Both the position numbers and the translations under genes were made by a program. The notes under the pieces are model-generated. The model saw nothing but the letters and a program-made list of their open reading frames with translations, did no database searches and was not told where the DNA came from. From Nocardia colli (GTDB lineage: Bacteria > Actinomycetota > Actinomycetes > Mycobacteriales > Mycobacteriaceae), in contig NZ_VXLC01000025.1 of NCBI RefSeq assembly GCF_008704205.1, positions 108,913-172,912 of the forward strand: 64,000 bases of DNA, in the 5' to 3' direction. Below are positions 35,501 to 43,756 of the stretch, piece by piece (position 1 is the first letter of the stretch; every line of letters begins with the position of its first letter).

Positions 35501-38500
35501 CGGCAATGCGCTGCGGTAAGACGCAGCGAGGTCGGACGGCTTTTCCGTGCCGTGATCGAGCACCACGTCCAGACCGCGCTCGAACAGCCCGGCCAGCGCC
35601 GTCACCTCGGCCTCGTCGAAATGATCCTCGGCGTACTCCCACAGCAGGTCCATGCCGTCGGCGCGCTCGACCACCGACAGCGTCAGCGGGCATTTGGCCT
35701 CGGGCGCGGCGACCCACTGCGGGCGGGCCGTACAGCCGGGCAAGCTCAGCGCCCCGAAATCGGTGTTCTCCAAGACGAGCAGCGTGTCGAACGGCGCACT
35801 GCCACTGGCGAATTCGGTATCGGCGAGAACGTCGGCCAATGCCACGTCCTGCCGGTCCAGCACCTCCCGGACGCACTCACCCAGCCGCCGCAGCTCTTCG
35901 CTCGCCTCGGCGCTCGGCCGGACGGTCAACGGAAGCAGCACCGTGTTGGCGAACATCCCTACGCTGGTCTCGAATTCCGACAGTGCCCGATTGGCCACGG
36001 GCGCGGCGATCCGCAACCTGGTCCGCCCGGTCACCGCGTACAGGCTCCACGCGAAGACGCCGAGCAACACCTGAAAACGCGTGAGCCCCAGATCGGCGCA
36101 CAACCGGTCCACCCGGCCGTGGCGATCGGTGTCGAGCGAGGTGTGCAGCAGCCGTGCGGTGGAGACAGTCTGCTCCCGCGCCGGTCGCAGCGGATCGTTG
36201 GCCGGCTCCACATTCGCGTAGTAGCGGGCTAATTCGCTCCGTTGCGCCCGATATACCTCGGCGGCGAACCATTCTCGCTGCCAGACCGCGAAGTCGAGCG
36301 GAGTCGGTGCGGTGCCGCGGGTTTCGGATAGCCCGCCCGCATAGCCGGCCGACAGGTCGGCGAACAGCACACCGAGCGACCAGCCGTCGACCGCGATGTG
36401 ATGCAACCGCAGCAGCAGCGTGCCGCCACCGTCGTGCGCGAGCCAGCACGCCGCCAGCATGCGCGGCCGCGCGAGATCGAAAGCGACACCGAAGAATCGA
36501 TCGGCGAAGTCCTGTCGCGTGTGCTCGTCGCGCGACGCCCCGGCATCCGGCTCCACCCACGGGTCATACGGGTCGCCGACCACTTGCCGCAACCCTTCGG
36601 GCGCGGCCGTGAACCCGGTCCGCATCGCCGGGTGCCGAACCACCAGTGCACGCAGGGAATTGCGCAGCGCCTCGGCATCCAGCGCACCGTCCACCTGGAA
36701 CACCAGCGGCACGTTGTAGGCCCGCGACCGCGGTGATCGCTGCTGCAACAACCACATTCGCTGCTGTTCGCTGGTGGCCGGCGCCGCGCCTGCCTCGGCG
36801 GGAATCGGCAGCGCCGCATAGGACGAATTGCCGCGCGCCGTGTCGACGGCCGCGGCCAGCTCCGCGAAGTCCGCCTGCAACACCAGCCCCTGCGGAATAT
36901 CGCAACCCCAGCGCCGCTGGACCAGGTGCCGAAACCGCAACGCCGCCAGCGAATCACCGCCACAGGCGATCCACCGATCCCCCGGCCGCGGATCCGCCAG
37001 ACCCAGCACCTGCCCGATCACATCCAGCACCACCCGGTGCCGCGGAGCGACCTCCGCTGCCACGGTGTCCGCCCGCCACGGCTGATCCGCACGGCTCAGC
37101 AACGCGGCCTGGTCGACCTTGCCATTGGCGGTCAACGGCAGAGCGTCGACCCGGTAGAGACGATGCGGTCGCATGTAGGTCGGCACGGTGGCCGCCAGAT
37201 GCCGATCCACGGCGGCGAACGCCAGCTCCGGCTCGGTCACCAGGTAGGCGAGCAACTCCACCGGCCCGTGCTCGTCGGTGCGCCGGGTGCACGCGAACGC
37301 GTGCCGGATTCCCGGGTGCGCGATGAGCTGTCGCTCCACCTCGCCGGGCTCGATCCGGAAGCCACGCACCTTCACCTGCCGGTCGACGCGCCCGACGTAT
37401 TCGATGTCCCCGTCCGCATTGCGGGACACCAGATCGCCGGTGCGATAGAACCGTTCGCGACCGCCGTCGTGCCATGGCAACCGCACGAAACGCCTGTCGG
37501 TTTCCTCGGGCAGGTTGCGGTATCCCACCGCGACACCCGCGCCGGACAGATACAGCTCGCCGACCTCGCCCACGACGGCCGTCCGTTCCGTGTCCGGCAC
37601 GACCACCAGCGCCCCGGTGTCCGGCAGCGGTCGCCCGATCGGCACCCGATCCGCCGAGTACTCCCGCGGAATCGGATAGCAGAGCGCGAAAGTCGTTGTC
37701 TCCGTTGGCCCGTACACATTGTGCAGCTGGGTGGTCGCGTCGGCGTTGTCCCGATACCACCGGCGCATCAGGGTGACGTTGAGTTGCTCCCCTCCGACCA
37801 GCACCTGATCGACCGTCGCGAAACAGTCGGGGACCGCGTCAACCATCGCGTTGAACAGGGCCGTCGTCGTGAAGACGGTGTCGATGCGTTCGCGACGCAA
37901 GGTGGCGGCCAGCCGGTCCGGCGTCTGCGCGGTGACATCATCGATGATCACGCAGCACCCGCCGGTCACCAGGGGCACCCAGACCTCGAAGCTCAGCGCG
38001 TCGAACGCCGGATTCGACAGGCACGCATAGCGTCTGCCCGGCGCGATCGGAAGGTATCCGGGCCGAGCCAACCGCAGGATTCCCGCGTCGCGCACCTCGA
38101 CGCCCTTGGGCAGTCCGGTCGTGCCCGAGGTGTAGAAGAGAAATGACGCCGAGGCCGGTGGACCCGGCGATCCGGCGACTACCCGATCGCCGGCCAGCAG
38201 CGTCGAGACCTGGAGCGACAGCAGCGATTCCGCGAGTGCCACCCCGTCCTCGTGCACGACCGCCACCGCACCCGAGTCCCGGAGAATGTGGCGGCGGCGA
38301 TCCGGCGGGCTCTGCCGATCCAGCGGCACCACCTGAGCACCCAGTCGCAGTAGACCGAGCATGACGCAGATCAGCTGCCACCCACGCGGCAGCGCCACCG
38401 CGACCGCATCGCCGGGCCGAATACCCCTGTCGGCCAACGCCAGCGCGGCCGTTGCGCCGAGCGCGTCGACAGTCGAGTACTCCAGCCGACGTTCGCCGTC

Positions 38501-38584
38501 GCACAGCGCGACCGCGTCGGGCGTGCGCTGAGCCTGAACGTGCACAGCGGCGGCCAGGCTCGCCGCCGCCGGTTCGGCACCCAT
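29555..38584 (-). CDS. Hybrid NRPS-PKS: A-PCP-C-A-PCP-KS-KR-ACP-TE (no AT)
   Basis: This 3009-residue synthetase starts with an adenylation domain, so it looks like a loading module. Approximate residues: A1 10-500, PCP1 515-570 (GGDSLAAL), C 585-1035 (HHIAVDGW), A2 1045-1540, PCP2 1552-1622 (GATSLALM), KS 1640-2045 (Cys in AACASS, His in EAHGTGT and QLGHLGA), KR about 2445-2670, ACP 2690-2760 (GADSLTML), TE 2770-3000 (GWSFGAW). By hand alignment the A2 pocket reads D-V-Q-F-I-A-H-V-V-K, one step from the classical proline code. A1 reads D-A-F-T-L-G-V-T-F-K, closest to aliphatic residues, with low certainty. KR has its GGTGGIG NADPH motif and Ser/Tyr/Asn set. The acyltransferase is missing. 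ATG 38584 overlaps the preceding stop (TGATG). Confidence 0.9.
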   Translation of the reverse strand: MGAEPAAASLAAAVHVQAQRTPDAVALCDGERRLEYSTVDALGATAALALADRGIRPGDAVAVALPRGWQLICVMLGLLRLGAQVVPLDRQSPPDRRRHILRDSGAVAVVHEDGVALAESLLSLQVSTLLAGDRVVAGSPGPPASASFLFYTSGTTGLPKGVEVRDAGILRLARPGYLPIAPGRRYACLSNPAFDALSFEVWVPLVTGGCCVIIDDVTAQTPDRLAATLRRERIDTVFTTTALFNAMVDAVPDCFATVDQVLVGGEQLNVTLMRRWYRDNADATTQLHNVYGPTETTTFALCYPIPREYSADRVPIGRPLPDTGALVVVPDTERTAVVGEVGELYLSGAGVAVGYRNLPEETDRRFVRLPWHDGGRERFYRTGDLVSRNADGDIEYVGRVDRQVKVRGFRIEPGEVERQLIAHPGIRHAFACTRRTDEHGPVELLAYLVTEPELAFAAVDRHLAATVPTYMRPHRLYRVDALPLTANGKVDQAALLSRADQPWRADTVAAEVAPRHRVVLDVIGQVLGLADPRPGDRWIACGGDSLAALRFRHLVQRRWGCDIPQGLVLQADFAELAAAVDTARGNSSYAALPIPAEAGAAPATSEQQRMWLLQQRSPRSRAYNVPLVFQVDGALDAEALRNSLRALVVRHPAMRTGFTAAPEGLRQVVGDPYDPWVEPDAGASRDEHTRQDFADRFFGVAFDLARPRMLAACWLAHDGGGTLLLRLHHIAVDGWSLGVLFADLSAGYAGGLSETRGTAPTPLDFAVWQREWFAAEVYRAQRSELARYYANVEPANDPLRPAREQTVSTARLLHTSLDTDRHGRVDRLCADLGLTRFQVLLGVFAWSLYAVTGRTRLRIAAPVANRALSEFETSVGMFANTVLLPLTVRPSAEASEELRRLGECVREVLDRQDVALADVLADTEFASGSAPFDTLLVLENTDFGALSLPGCTARPQWVAAPEAKCPLTLSVVERADGMDLLWEYAEDHFDEAEVTALAGLFERGLDVVLDHGTEKPSDLAASYRSALPESGRGASVPLSFTTVAEGFARQVALTPDAPALSVGGRTVSYAELDAFAAGLAGEISLSRALSAGEDGLRCVALFFEPSIEHVVSLLALARLHLTALPLDPAYPPALLHQMLEQAQPLCVLLSPNSVEAWDAIDNGVVARHPVTLSSDTEPSDELRSGATENVASGEWPLYLLFTSGSTGTPKGVQVPDRTLCNLLRWQSDSGQLGAAAVTQQFSALSFDVSFQEIFSTLCGGGCLHLTQPQWRHDMPALLDQLNSAGAERIFLPYVALQLLAEHGVQSGRYPARLREVITAGEQLVSTDAIRRWFAGMPGARLFNHYGPTETHVVSTLSLDSDPMRWPERPSVGRPIDNAVLRVVDEAGLVVPPGAVGELLIGGSMATRCYLGDSGADRLVEVAGVGLCYRSGDRAFFDREGLLHFVGREDEQIKVSGHRVELGQLEVALLRYPGVVQAVVVRDGGALVACLQCRGAVPEVPELTAHLARLLPGPVSIDRFRVVAELPRTPSGKLDRRAAASAPGEDLIRTVAPTLWSAREAELAAAFEASTGVPIGPEQTYFGAGATSLALMRFHLHCSAALGLRFTVADLFEHVTIGALARFVDGANVPAAQGPREAAAVDEPIAVVGMAVRLPGADDVAAFWDMVQSAGRGIEFFDAPTGVVGARSQMAGLLAFDPAHFGINRRDAAVMDPQQRHLLMNCVQALAHAGIADPSDRLVGLIAGCGENTYFQTLLREADPALLPDEFQLAQHHDKDFLATKVAYHLGLTGPVFTAQAACASSLVAVHLAAGMLRNGEAEVMLAGGVLVDPTLADGYRYRPQHIFSPDGHCRPFSDDAGGTIGGSGVGVVVLERLSVARRNGHTVYGVITGSAVNNDGSAKLGYSAPGLAGQRAVIRTALRRSGRRGDEVAYVEAHGTGTRLGDPVEVGALRQALDSAESGGCALSSVKSQLGHLGAAAGVIGLIRAALALHHELIPPTVDFRAPNPQLVDDLEPFYVPTEARPWPVNRPRVAAVSSFGIGGVNAHVVLEAGPDTGSAPESVACLMLSSSSEVALRADAARVAEYLAEYPQAYAQVLRHLQAGRPDRRWRMAVVCTDAADAVRWLRAGEVVAVETVADPVSATSAPGELVEAWLSGRSIAWPSGPAQSPWNFPPPAFDLAEFDFPRAKPAVQQPQSVAETGPRRLPKADWLHQPHWVRLRRAGAPAASPRNRLLVLMTDGPSDPALVAAFGRAHLRVVQVVARDSYRHAGEDVFDVDPADSGSLRQLLDVLADIDCDGIDWVHALPLGVDGPVGPASVERANWACVDTPAALLRAVADHRVAQRVRVWWLSAAARPVDGAVLRPEPNLLAGVCEVGTQETGVPGSWIDLPGTAPSEWAAALAELTSGFDSDAEVPKDLALRQGYWWQQLVSPVSVDTGDVVTVAGGTYLILGGTGGIGASVADWLLDNGAGRVALLARHAHLPEVLAPWADRVETIDADLAETDLDVLVRRIGDRLDRLDGIVHAAGVAAGGLIARRDPDTARQGIAAKLRGALLMERLIQQHRPTLAVYCSSMAARFGGIGQLDYAAANALLDGFAGYRSGADDTTLRVSIGWDVWRETGMAVRALPTDARHRAHLAVGLTDHEGQRVFARALGVQLPQLLVCTTDLDEARSFYAAPAAATTPAGGGVVVESAERLLRAELCDALGLDDLDPHASLYDLGADSLTMLDLLDTIKQHFNVELDLARLSHRVSLDEVLSRLAEAAGTAGPEDVVLDVWQEGTGSDVVCLVHPVGGDIQAYRALVSALAPHLTVCLIADPALRQATAPTWTLTERAHHYYVALRTRFPAEEWRWQLAGWSFGAWVAIGMAAEAEAAGRPAQGLHLIDPPPPGASAVVRAYDQARLDDVFAQELDHAGAAAATAYAERLARCCRANLNSMVEHRLPHLAHTPSELWLAEQAGVDGPSSAAQQQDWPTHLGPKTQWHRLDTTHYGIVRPPHTSLIAETINEAPER

Positions 38585-41500
38585 CACGACTCCATCGCGG
38601 AGGCCGAAAGCTCAGCCAGCTCAGCAACAATGAGCTCGGCCACCCGGGGCAGCTGATCGCCTTCCAGCATCTCCCAGTGACCGCACTCCACCGGCACCAC
38701 CGACAGGCCGCCCGCGGCCCGCTCGCGCCAGAAGTCCGCCGCCGCGGCATATTCCGGCGTATCGGCGGGTCCGGTCACCGCTTGCATGAAGACCACCCGC
38801 GCCGCCGACAGCGGCGGCCGGTAGTTGCACCCGGTCATCCGATTGTGGTTGTAGATCTGCAGGTACCGCTCGATCTGCGCATCGTCGATGCCCGGGTACA
38901 TGCCGTTGAACCGGACCAGCTTCTCCCGGAACTCCGCTGCCCCAACGGGTTCGATCGCCGCGGGATCGGCAGTACCGTTCGTGTCGAGCAACACCACACT
39001 CACCTGGGCATGCCCGCGCGCGGTCAGCTGGCGGCCCATCTCGTAGGCCACCAGTCCGCCGTAGGACAGACCACACAGCACCACCGACTCCGCGGGATCC
39101 GGATCGATCAGCTTCAGGTATCGCTCGGCCATCGCCTCCACGCTGGGCAGCGGCGTCTGTCCTGGATCGATCCCGGGCGACTGCATCCCCTGCACGGTCA
39201 TCGTCTCCGGAAGCGCCGCGGCCAGCGGCAGATAGCAGAACGCGGTGCCGCCGGCCGGATGCACGCACACCACCCGCTGCGGCCCGGTGCCCGTGCGCAG
39301 CTCGATGACGGTGCTGTCCGGCGCGAGGTCGACGTCCGCGCGCAGATGGGCAGCGAACGCCTCGATCGTCGGATACCGCATGAGGTCCGGCACCGGTACC
39401 GGCCGGCCGAACTCCGCGGCGATGGCGTCGGCCACCCGGATGGCCGAGATGGAGGTGCCGCCGACGTCGAAGAAGTTGTCGGTGATCCCGATCGTGGGGT
39501 GGACCAGCACCCGTCGCCAGATCCGATACAGCGCCATCTCCACGTGCTCGCGCGGGCTGCTGGTATTCACCCGCGCCGCGTGTTCGGCACGGATCCGCTC
39601 CAGCAGCGCCGGACGATCCAGTTTTCCGCTGCGGTTCAACGGAAACGGATCGATCTCGGCGACAACCGCGGGAATCATGTAGTCCGGCAACAGATTCGAC
39701 AGAGCGGTCCGCCAGTCGTGCGAAGAACGGCCCGCTGCGGTCCCGGCGACGGCGGCGACCAGACGCGGCTCACCGTTCGGCGCGCGATCGAGCAGCATCA
39801 TCGCCTCGCGTCCGCCCGACACCGCGAGCAGCGCCGCCTCGACCTCCCGCGGCTCGATCCGGAAACCGCGGACCTTGACCTGATCGTCACTGCGGCCGAC
39901 GAATTCGCCGGTGCCGTCGTGCCGCCAGCGGGCCAGATCCCCGGTGCGATACATGCGCTCGCCGACCACCGTCGGATCGGCGACGAACCGTTCGGCGGTG
40001 AGATCGGGCCGGTTGAGGTAGCCCCGGGTCACCCCGGCCCCGGCGACGTACACCTCGCCCACCACCCCGGCGGGCACCGGTCGCAGTCGCTGATCGAACA
40101 CATACATGCGGGTGCCCGGCAGCGGACGACCGATCGGGCACGGCCGTTGCCGCGGTTCGGGATCGATGTGCGCCGAGCTGTAGACCGTGGTCTCGGTCGC
40201 CCCGTAGCCGTAGAGCACCCGCAGTCCGGGCAACACCTGCCGCAACCGCGCCAGCGCGATCTCCGAGAGCGCCTCGACCCCGGACTTCACCTGCCGCAAT
40301 GCAGATCCGGCCAACCGCTGATGCGGGTCCTCATCGATCCATCGAACGAAGGCAGGGGGCAGAAAGGCCTGTTCGACGCTGTGCATCCGCAGCCAATCGA
40401 GCAGCTCCGCCGGATCGCCCCGCAACTGCTCGGGCACCACGTGCAGAATCCCGCCGGTGGTCAAGGGCAGCAGCATCTCCTGCAACGAGGCGTCGAAGCC
40501 GATGCTCGACCAGGCCGACGCCGGTACACCGGGCAGCGCGCCGAACCGCTGCAACCACTGGTCGAGCAGGTTGACCAGGCCGCGGTGCGGCACCGCGATA
40601 CCTTTCGGCCGGCCCGTGGACCCCGAGGTGTACACGACGTAGGCCAGGTTCGCCGCCGCGACCTCGACGCCGGGGAAGTCGTCGCGATCGGACTCCTGTT
40701 CGACCGCGGTCACGTCCAGCCACCACGGTGGCCGGCTCTCGACGTCGCTGAGCACCAGGGCCGGTCCGGCGTCGGCGACCATCGCAGACAGCCGGTCCTC
40801 CGGCTGGGCGGGATCCAGCGGCAGGTACGCCGCGCCCGTCTCGAAGATGGCGAGCATGCCGACCACCAGCGCCGACGAGCGGCGCACGTGCAGGCCGACC
40901 ACCTGCTCGCGGCCGACGCCGCGGGCGATCAGGGCGTGCGCGAGCCGGTGCACCCGCCGCCGCAGCGTGGCGTAATCGAGCTGCTCCGGTCCGCACACGA
41001 GCGCGAGCTGCTCCGGCCGTTCCCGCGCCTGCTCCTCGAACCGGCGGATGACGCCACCGGGCGCGAACGGGGTCGTCGGCTCGCCGATGCTCCACTGCCC
41101 CAGCACAGTTCGCCGCTCGTCCGGATCGAGCAGGGCCAGGTCCGCGACCGCACGGCCGGGGTGCTCGACCATCTGCTCCAGTGCGCGCAGCAGATAGCGG
41201 CCGTAGCGTTCGATCGTCGTCCGTTCGAACAGCGCCGTGGCGTATTCCAGCTCGATGCCGAGACTGCCGTCCTCGTCCACCAGTCCGAGCGCCAGATCGA
41301 ATTTGACCGGGGCGTCGTCGATGTCGAGCGGTTCGACGTCGACGCCGGGCAGTTGCAGCCGCCCGCGCAGCGGGGGGAACTGCGCGCACGCGGTCTGGAA
41401 CAGCGGCGTGTGCGCCGGACTGCGGGGTGGATTGATCAGCTCCACCACCTGCTCGAACGGCAGGTCGGCGTGTTTGAGCGCACCCCGTAGCGTGCGATGC

Positions 41501-42489
41501 ACCTGGCCGAGAAGCGTTGTTGTATCAGGTGATTCGGAGAGGGTGACCCGCACCGCGACGGTGTTGACGAAGAACCCGATCGCTTCCGCCAGCTGCCCAC
41601 GGCCGCGGTTGGCCGTCGGCACCCCGATGACCAGGTCGGTCTGGCCGCTCAGCCGGGACAGCAACACCGACCATCCGGTTAGCACGGTCGTGTACAGGGT
41701 GGTGCCGTGCGCGTGGGCCAGCGCGCGCAGGCCGGCGGCGAGGCGCTCGTCGAGCGCGAACCGCACCCGGTCACCCCGATGGTCCTGTTCGGGCGGTCGC
41801 GGCCGGTCGGTCGGCAACTCGAGCAACGGCGGGGAACCGGCGAGAGTCCGCGCCCAGTAGGCGGATTGGACGGCGGGCTCGTCGCCGTCCAGCCATTGCC
41901 GCTGCCACCGGGCATGATCCGCGTATTGCTGCGGTAGCGGCGGCAGGTCGGCTTCGACGCCGCTCAGCGCCGCGGCGTACAGCACGCCGAGGTCGCGCAG
42001 CAGAATCGTCCTGGACGTGCCGTCGTAGACGATGTGGTGCACCGTGATCAGCAGTACTCGGCGATCCGGGGCCAGTACGGCCAGGTGGGCCCGGGCGAGC
42101 GGACCGTATACCGGATCGAACGGTGCGCCGGCGTTGTGCAGGCGCAGCTCGGCCAGACGTGCTGCGGCATCCGGAGATTCGGTCAGATCCACGATCTCCA
42201 GGGCGAAGCCGGTCTCGGGCGGATCGATCACCTGGTGCACCGCCGCATCGCTCGGAACCAGGCGGGTGCGCAACGCGGCATGGCGCGCGGCCAGCGCGTC
42301 GAAGGCGCGGCCGAGGGCCTCGTGATCCACCGCCCCGCGCAGCTCGAACGCCGCCGCCTCGTTATAGGCCACGCTGGCCTGGCCGTGCTCCGTGTGGATC
42401 CACAGTCGCTGCTGTCCGAAGGCGAGTGGGGCCTGCTCCAAGTTCATACGATCCACCAAACTCTTTCCAGCCGAGCCCAATTCGGGCAT
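38584..42489 (-). CDS. NRPS single module with thioesterase: C-A-PCP-TE
   Basis: A 1301-residue synthetase. The condensation domain (LAFGQQRLWIHTEHGQ onward) carries HHIVYDG. The adenylation domain shows VVYTSGSTGRPKG, GYGATETTVY (Ala replaces the usual Pro in the GPTE motif) and RSGKLD. PCP is FFDVGGTSISAIRV with the phosphopantetheine Ser. The C-terminal TE has CGLSYGGLVAYEM with the nucleophile Ser and a late His in ECGHWEML. The pocket, aligned by eye, reads D-A-Q-F-V-S-G-V-Y-K; I cannot assign an amino acid. Start choice is uncertain: ATG 42489 is used, but the frame is open to 42552 and ATG 42447 is also possible. A starting C domain implies it accepts an acyl or peptidyl group from a separate carrier. 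It is the first gene of the minus-strand pair. Confidence 0.88.
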   Translation of the reverse strand: MPELGSAGKSLVDRMNLEQAPLAFGQQRLWIHTEHGQASVAYNEAAAFELRGAVDHEALGRAFDALAARHAALRTRLVPSDAAVHQVIDPPETGFALEIVDLTESPDAAARLAELRLHNAGAPFDPVYGPLARAHLAVLAPDRRVLLITVHHIVYDGTSRTILLRDLGVLYAAALSGVEADLPPLPQQYADHARWQRQWLDGDEPAVQSAYWARTLAGSPPLLELPTDRPRPPEQDHRGDRVRFALDERLAAGLRALAHAHGTTLYTTVLTGWSVLLSRLSGQTDLVIGVPTANRGRGQLAEAIGFFVNTVAVRVTLSESPDTTTLLGQVHRTLRGALKHADLPFEQVVELINPPRSPAHTPLFQTACAQFPPLRGRLQLPGVDVEPLDIDDAPVKFDLALGLVDEDGSLGIELEYATALFERTTIERYGRYLLRALEQMVEHPGRAVADLALLDPDERRTVLGQWSIGEPTTPFAPGGVIRRFEEQARERPEQLALVCGPEQLDYATLRRRVHRLAHALIARGVGREQVVGLHVRRSSALVVGMLAIFETGAAYLPLDPAQPEDRLSAMVADAGPALVLSDVESRPPWWLDVTAVEQESDRDDFPGVEVAAANLAYVVYTSGSTGRPKGIAVPHRGLVNLLDQWLQRFGALPGVPASAWSSIGFDASLQEMLLPLTTGGILHVVPEQLRGDPAELLDWLRMHSVEQAFLPPAFVRWIDEDPHQRLAGSALRQVKSGVEALSEIALARLRQVLPGLRVLYGYGATETTVYSSAHIDPEPRQRPCPIGRPLPGTRMYVFDQRLRPVPAGVVGEVYVAGAGVTRGYLNRPDLTAERFVADPTVVGERMYRTGDLARWRHDGTGEFVGRSDDQVKVRGFRIEPREVEAALLAVSGGREAMMLLDRAPNGEPRLVAAVAGTAAGRSSHDWRTALSNLLPDYMIPAVVAEIDPFPLNRSGKLDRPALLERIRAEHAARVNTSSPREHVEMALYRIWRRVLVHPTIGITDNFFDVGGTSISAIRVADAIAAEFGRPVPVPDLMRYPTIEAFAAHLRADVDLAPDSTVIELRTGTGPQRVVCVHPAGGTAFCYLPLAAALPETMTVQGMQSPGIDPGQTPLPSVEAMAERYLKLIDPDPAESVVLCGLSYGGLVAYEMGRQLTARGHAQVSVVLLDTNGTADPAAIEPVGAAEFREKLVRFNGMYPGIDDAQIERYLQIYNHNRMTGCNYRPPLSAARVVFMQAVTGPADTPEYAAAADFWRERAAGGLSVVPVECGHWEMLEGDQLPRVAELIVAELAELSASAMES

Positions 42490-42586
42490 GGTCAATCGCC
42501 CGCCGGCGGCCGGCGATGGCCGTGTCCTGGATGCTCTCACGCCGAAAATCATTCGGGCATCACATAAAAATCAGTGACGTTGTAAG

Positions 42587-42604
42587 ACAGGGTTATTGCC
42601 CTGT
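42587..42604. promoter_or_regulatory. Inverted repeat in the divergent promoter of the cluster
   Basis: ACAGGG and CCCTGT flank TTATTG in an AT-rich 211-base gap between the C-A-PCP-TE gene and the GSCFA gene. A TTGTAA (42580-42585) and TATAGA (42605-42610) flank the repeat at about the spacing of a -35/-10 pair for the plus-strand operon (19 bases, slightly long). The site would lie inside that promoter, consistent with a repressor operator. No regulator gene is in the visible cluster. Confidence 0.45.
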
Positions 42605-42700
42605 TATAGAGCAGTTTCCAATTATCAACTAACGCACGGAGTTCGGATTCGGTGGCTAGCATGGCCGTCCAGCACCAGGTTCGACGACGGCGAGGCTTCG

Positions 42701-43756
42701 ATGACCGAGACAACCGGAAATCCCTATCAGTCGCTGCCGGTGCGCGCATTCTGGCGTCCGGCCGTCGCCGAGCCCGACATATCCGCCATCACGGGGGTGT
42801 GGTCGCCGAAATTCGCGCTCGGCCAAGATGATCCGATCATCACCGCAGGCTCCTGTTTCGCGGCCCGGCTCGGGCGGGCCCTGATCGAGCACGGAATGCA
42901 TTGGTTCGATGCCGAACCCGCCCCCGCGGGACTGACCACCGAGCAGCGCCGAAGCGGCCACTACGGCGAATTCTCCTTCCGCACCGGCACTATCTACACC
43001 GCTGCCGTGCTGCGGCAGTGGCTGTCCTGGGCGTTCGGGTATTCGGCGCCGCCCAGGGATGTCTGGCAGGCCGACGGCCGGTTCTACGATCCGTACCGGC
43101 CCGCCGTCCAACCGGACGGATACGCCTCGGCGCAGGAAATGCTCGACGCGAGGGCGGTCACCCTGGCGGCGATCCGCGACGCGGTCACGGCGGCCAGTTG
43201 CTTCATCATCACCCTGGGGCTGACCGAGACCTGGCGCGACAGTGTCCACGACACCACCTACCCCGCCTGTCCGGGTACCGTGCGCGGCAGCTTCGATCCG
43301 CAGCGACATATCTTCCGCAACAACACCTTTACCGAGGTCTACACCGACCTGACCGAGGCGATCGCGCTGGCCCGCACGGCCAATCCGGGGCTGCGGGTAC
43401 TGCTCACCGTGTCCCCGCAACCGATCACCGCCACCGCGACCGGCCAGCACGTGCTCGTCGCCAACGCCGACACCAAATCCCTGCTGCGCGCGGTCGCCGG
43501 GCAGGTAGCGCGGGAAAACCACGACATCGACTACTTCCCCTCCTACGAACTGATCACCAGCCCGCCCTTCCGCAGCATGTTCTACGGGCCGAATCTGCGT
43601 GAGGTGACACCGGAGGGCGTCGACTTCGTCATGGGCCATCTGCTGTCCGCCCTCGCCGGCCAGACCGTGGAACCGCAGCTCGCTCGCACCGGCGCACAAC
43701 TGACGGGAGGAGATGTCTGTGACGACGCCGTCCTCGACTACTACGCCCCGCGCTAG
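42701..43756 (+). CDS. GSCFA-family protein in the biosynthetic cluster
   Basis: ATG 42701 is chosen because CGAGG is nearby and the protein then starts MTETTGNPYQSLP; the frame is open to 42596. The 351-residue product carries the family signature GSCFAARLG at residues 50-58, ITLGLTETWRD near 175 and IDYFPSYELI near 280. GSCFA proteins are thought to be SGNH-hydrolase-related, with the Ser of GSCFA in the nucleophile position; functions are mostly unknown. It overlaps a second SGNH-type gene by about 38 bases, so the two are probably co-translated and may act together. Acyl transfer or ester hydrolysis on the peptide product is a reasonable guess only. Confidence 0.8.
   Translation: MTETTGNPYQSLPVRAFWRPAVAEPDISAITGVWSPKFALGQDDPIITAGSCFAARLGRALIEHGMHWFDAEPAPAGLTTEQRRSGHYGEFSFRTGTIYTAAVLRQWLSWAFGYSAPPRDVWQADGRFYDPYRPAVQPDGYASAQEMLDARAVTLAAIRDAVTAASCFIITLGLTETWRDSVHDTTYPACPGTVRGSFDPQRHIFRNNTFTEVYTDLTEAIALARTANPGLRVLLTVSPQPITATATGQHVLVANADTKSLLRAVAGQVARENHDIDYFPSYELITSPPFRSMFYGPNLREVTPEGVDFVMGHLLSALAGQTVEPQLARTGAQLTGGDVCDDAVLDYYAPR

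Noticed and set aside
38452..41490. A 1012-codon open frame on the plus strand opposite the C-A-PCP-TE synthetase
   Set aside because: It is antisense to a clearly recognisable synthetase and has the Arg/His-rich low-information composition of a high-GC shadow frame, with no domain motifs.
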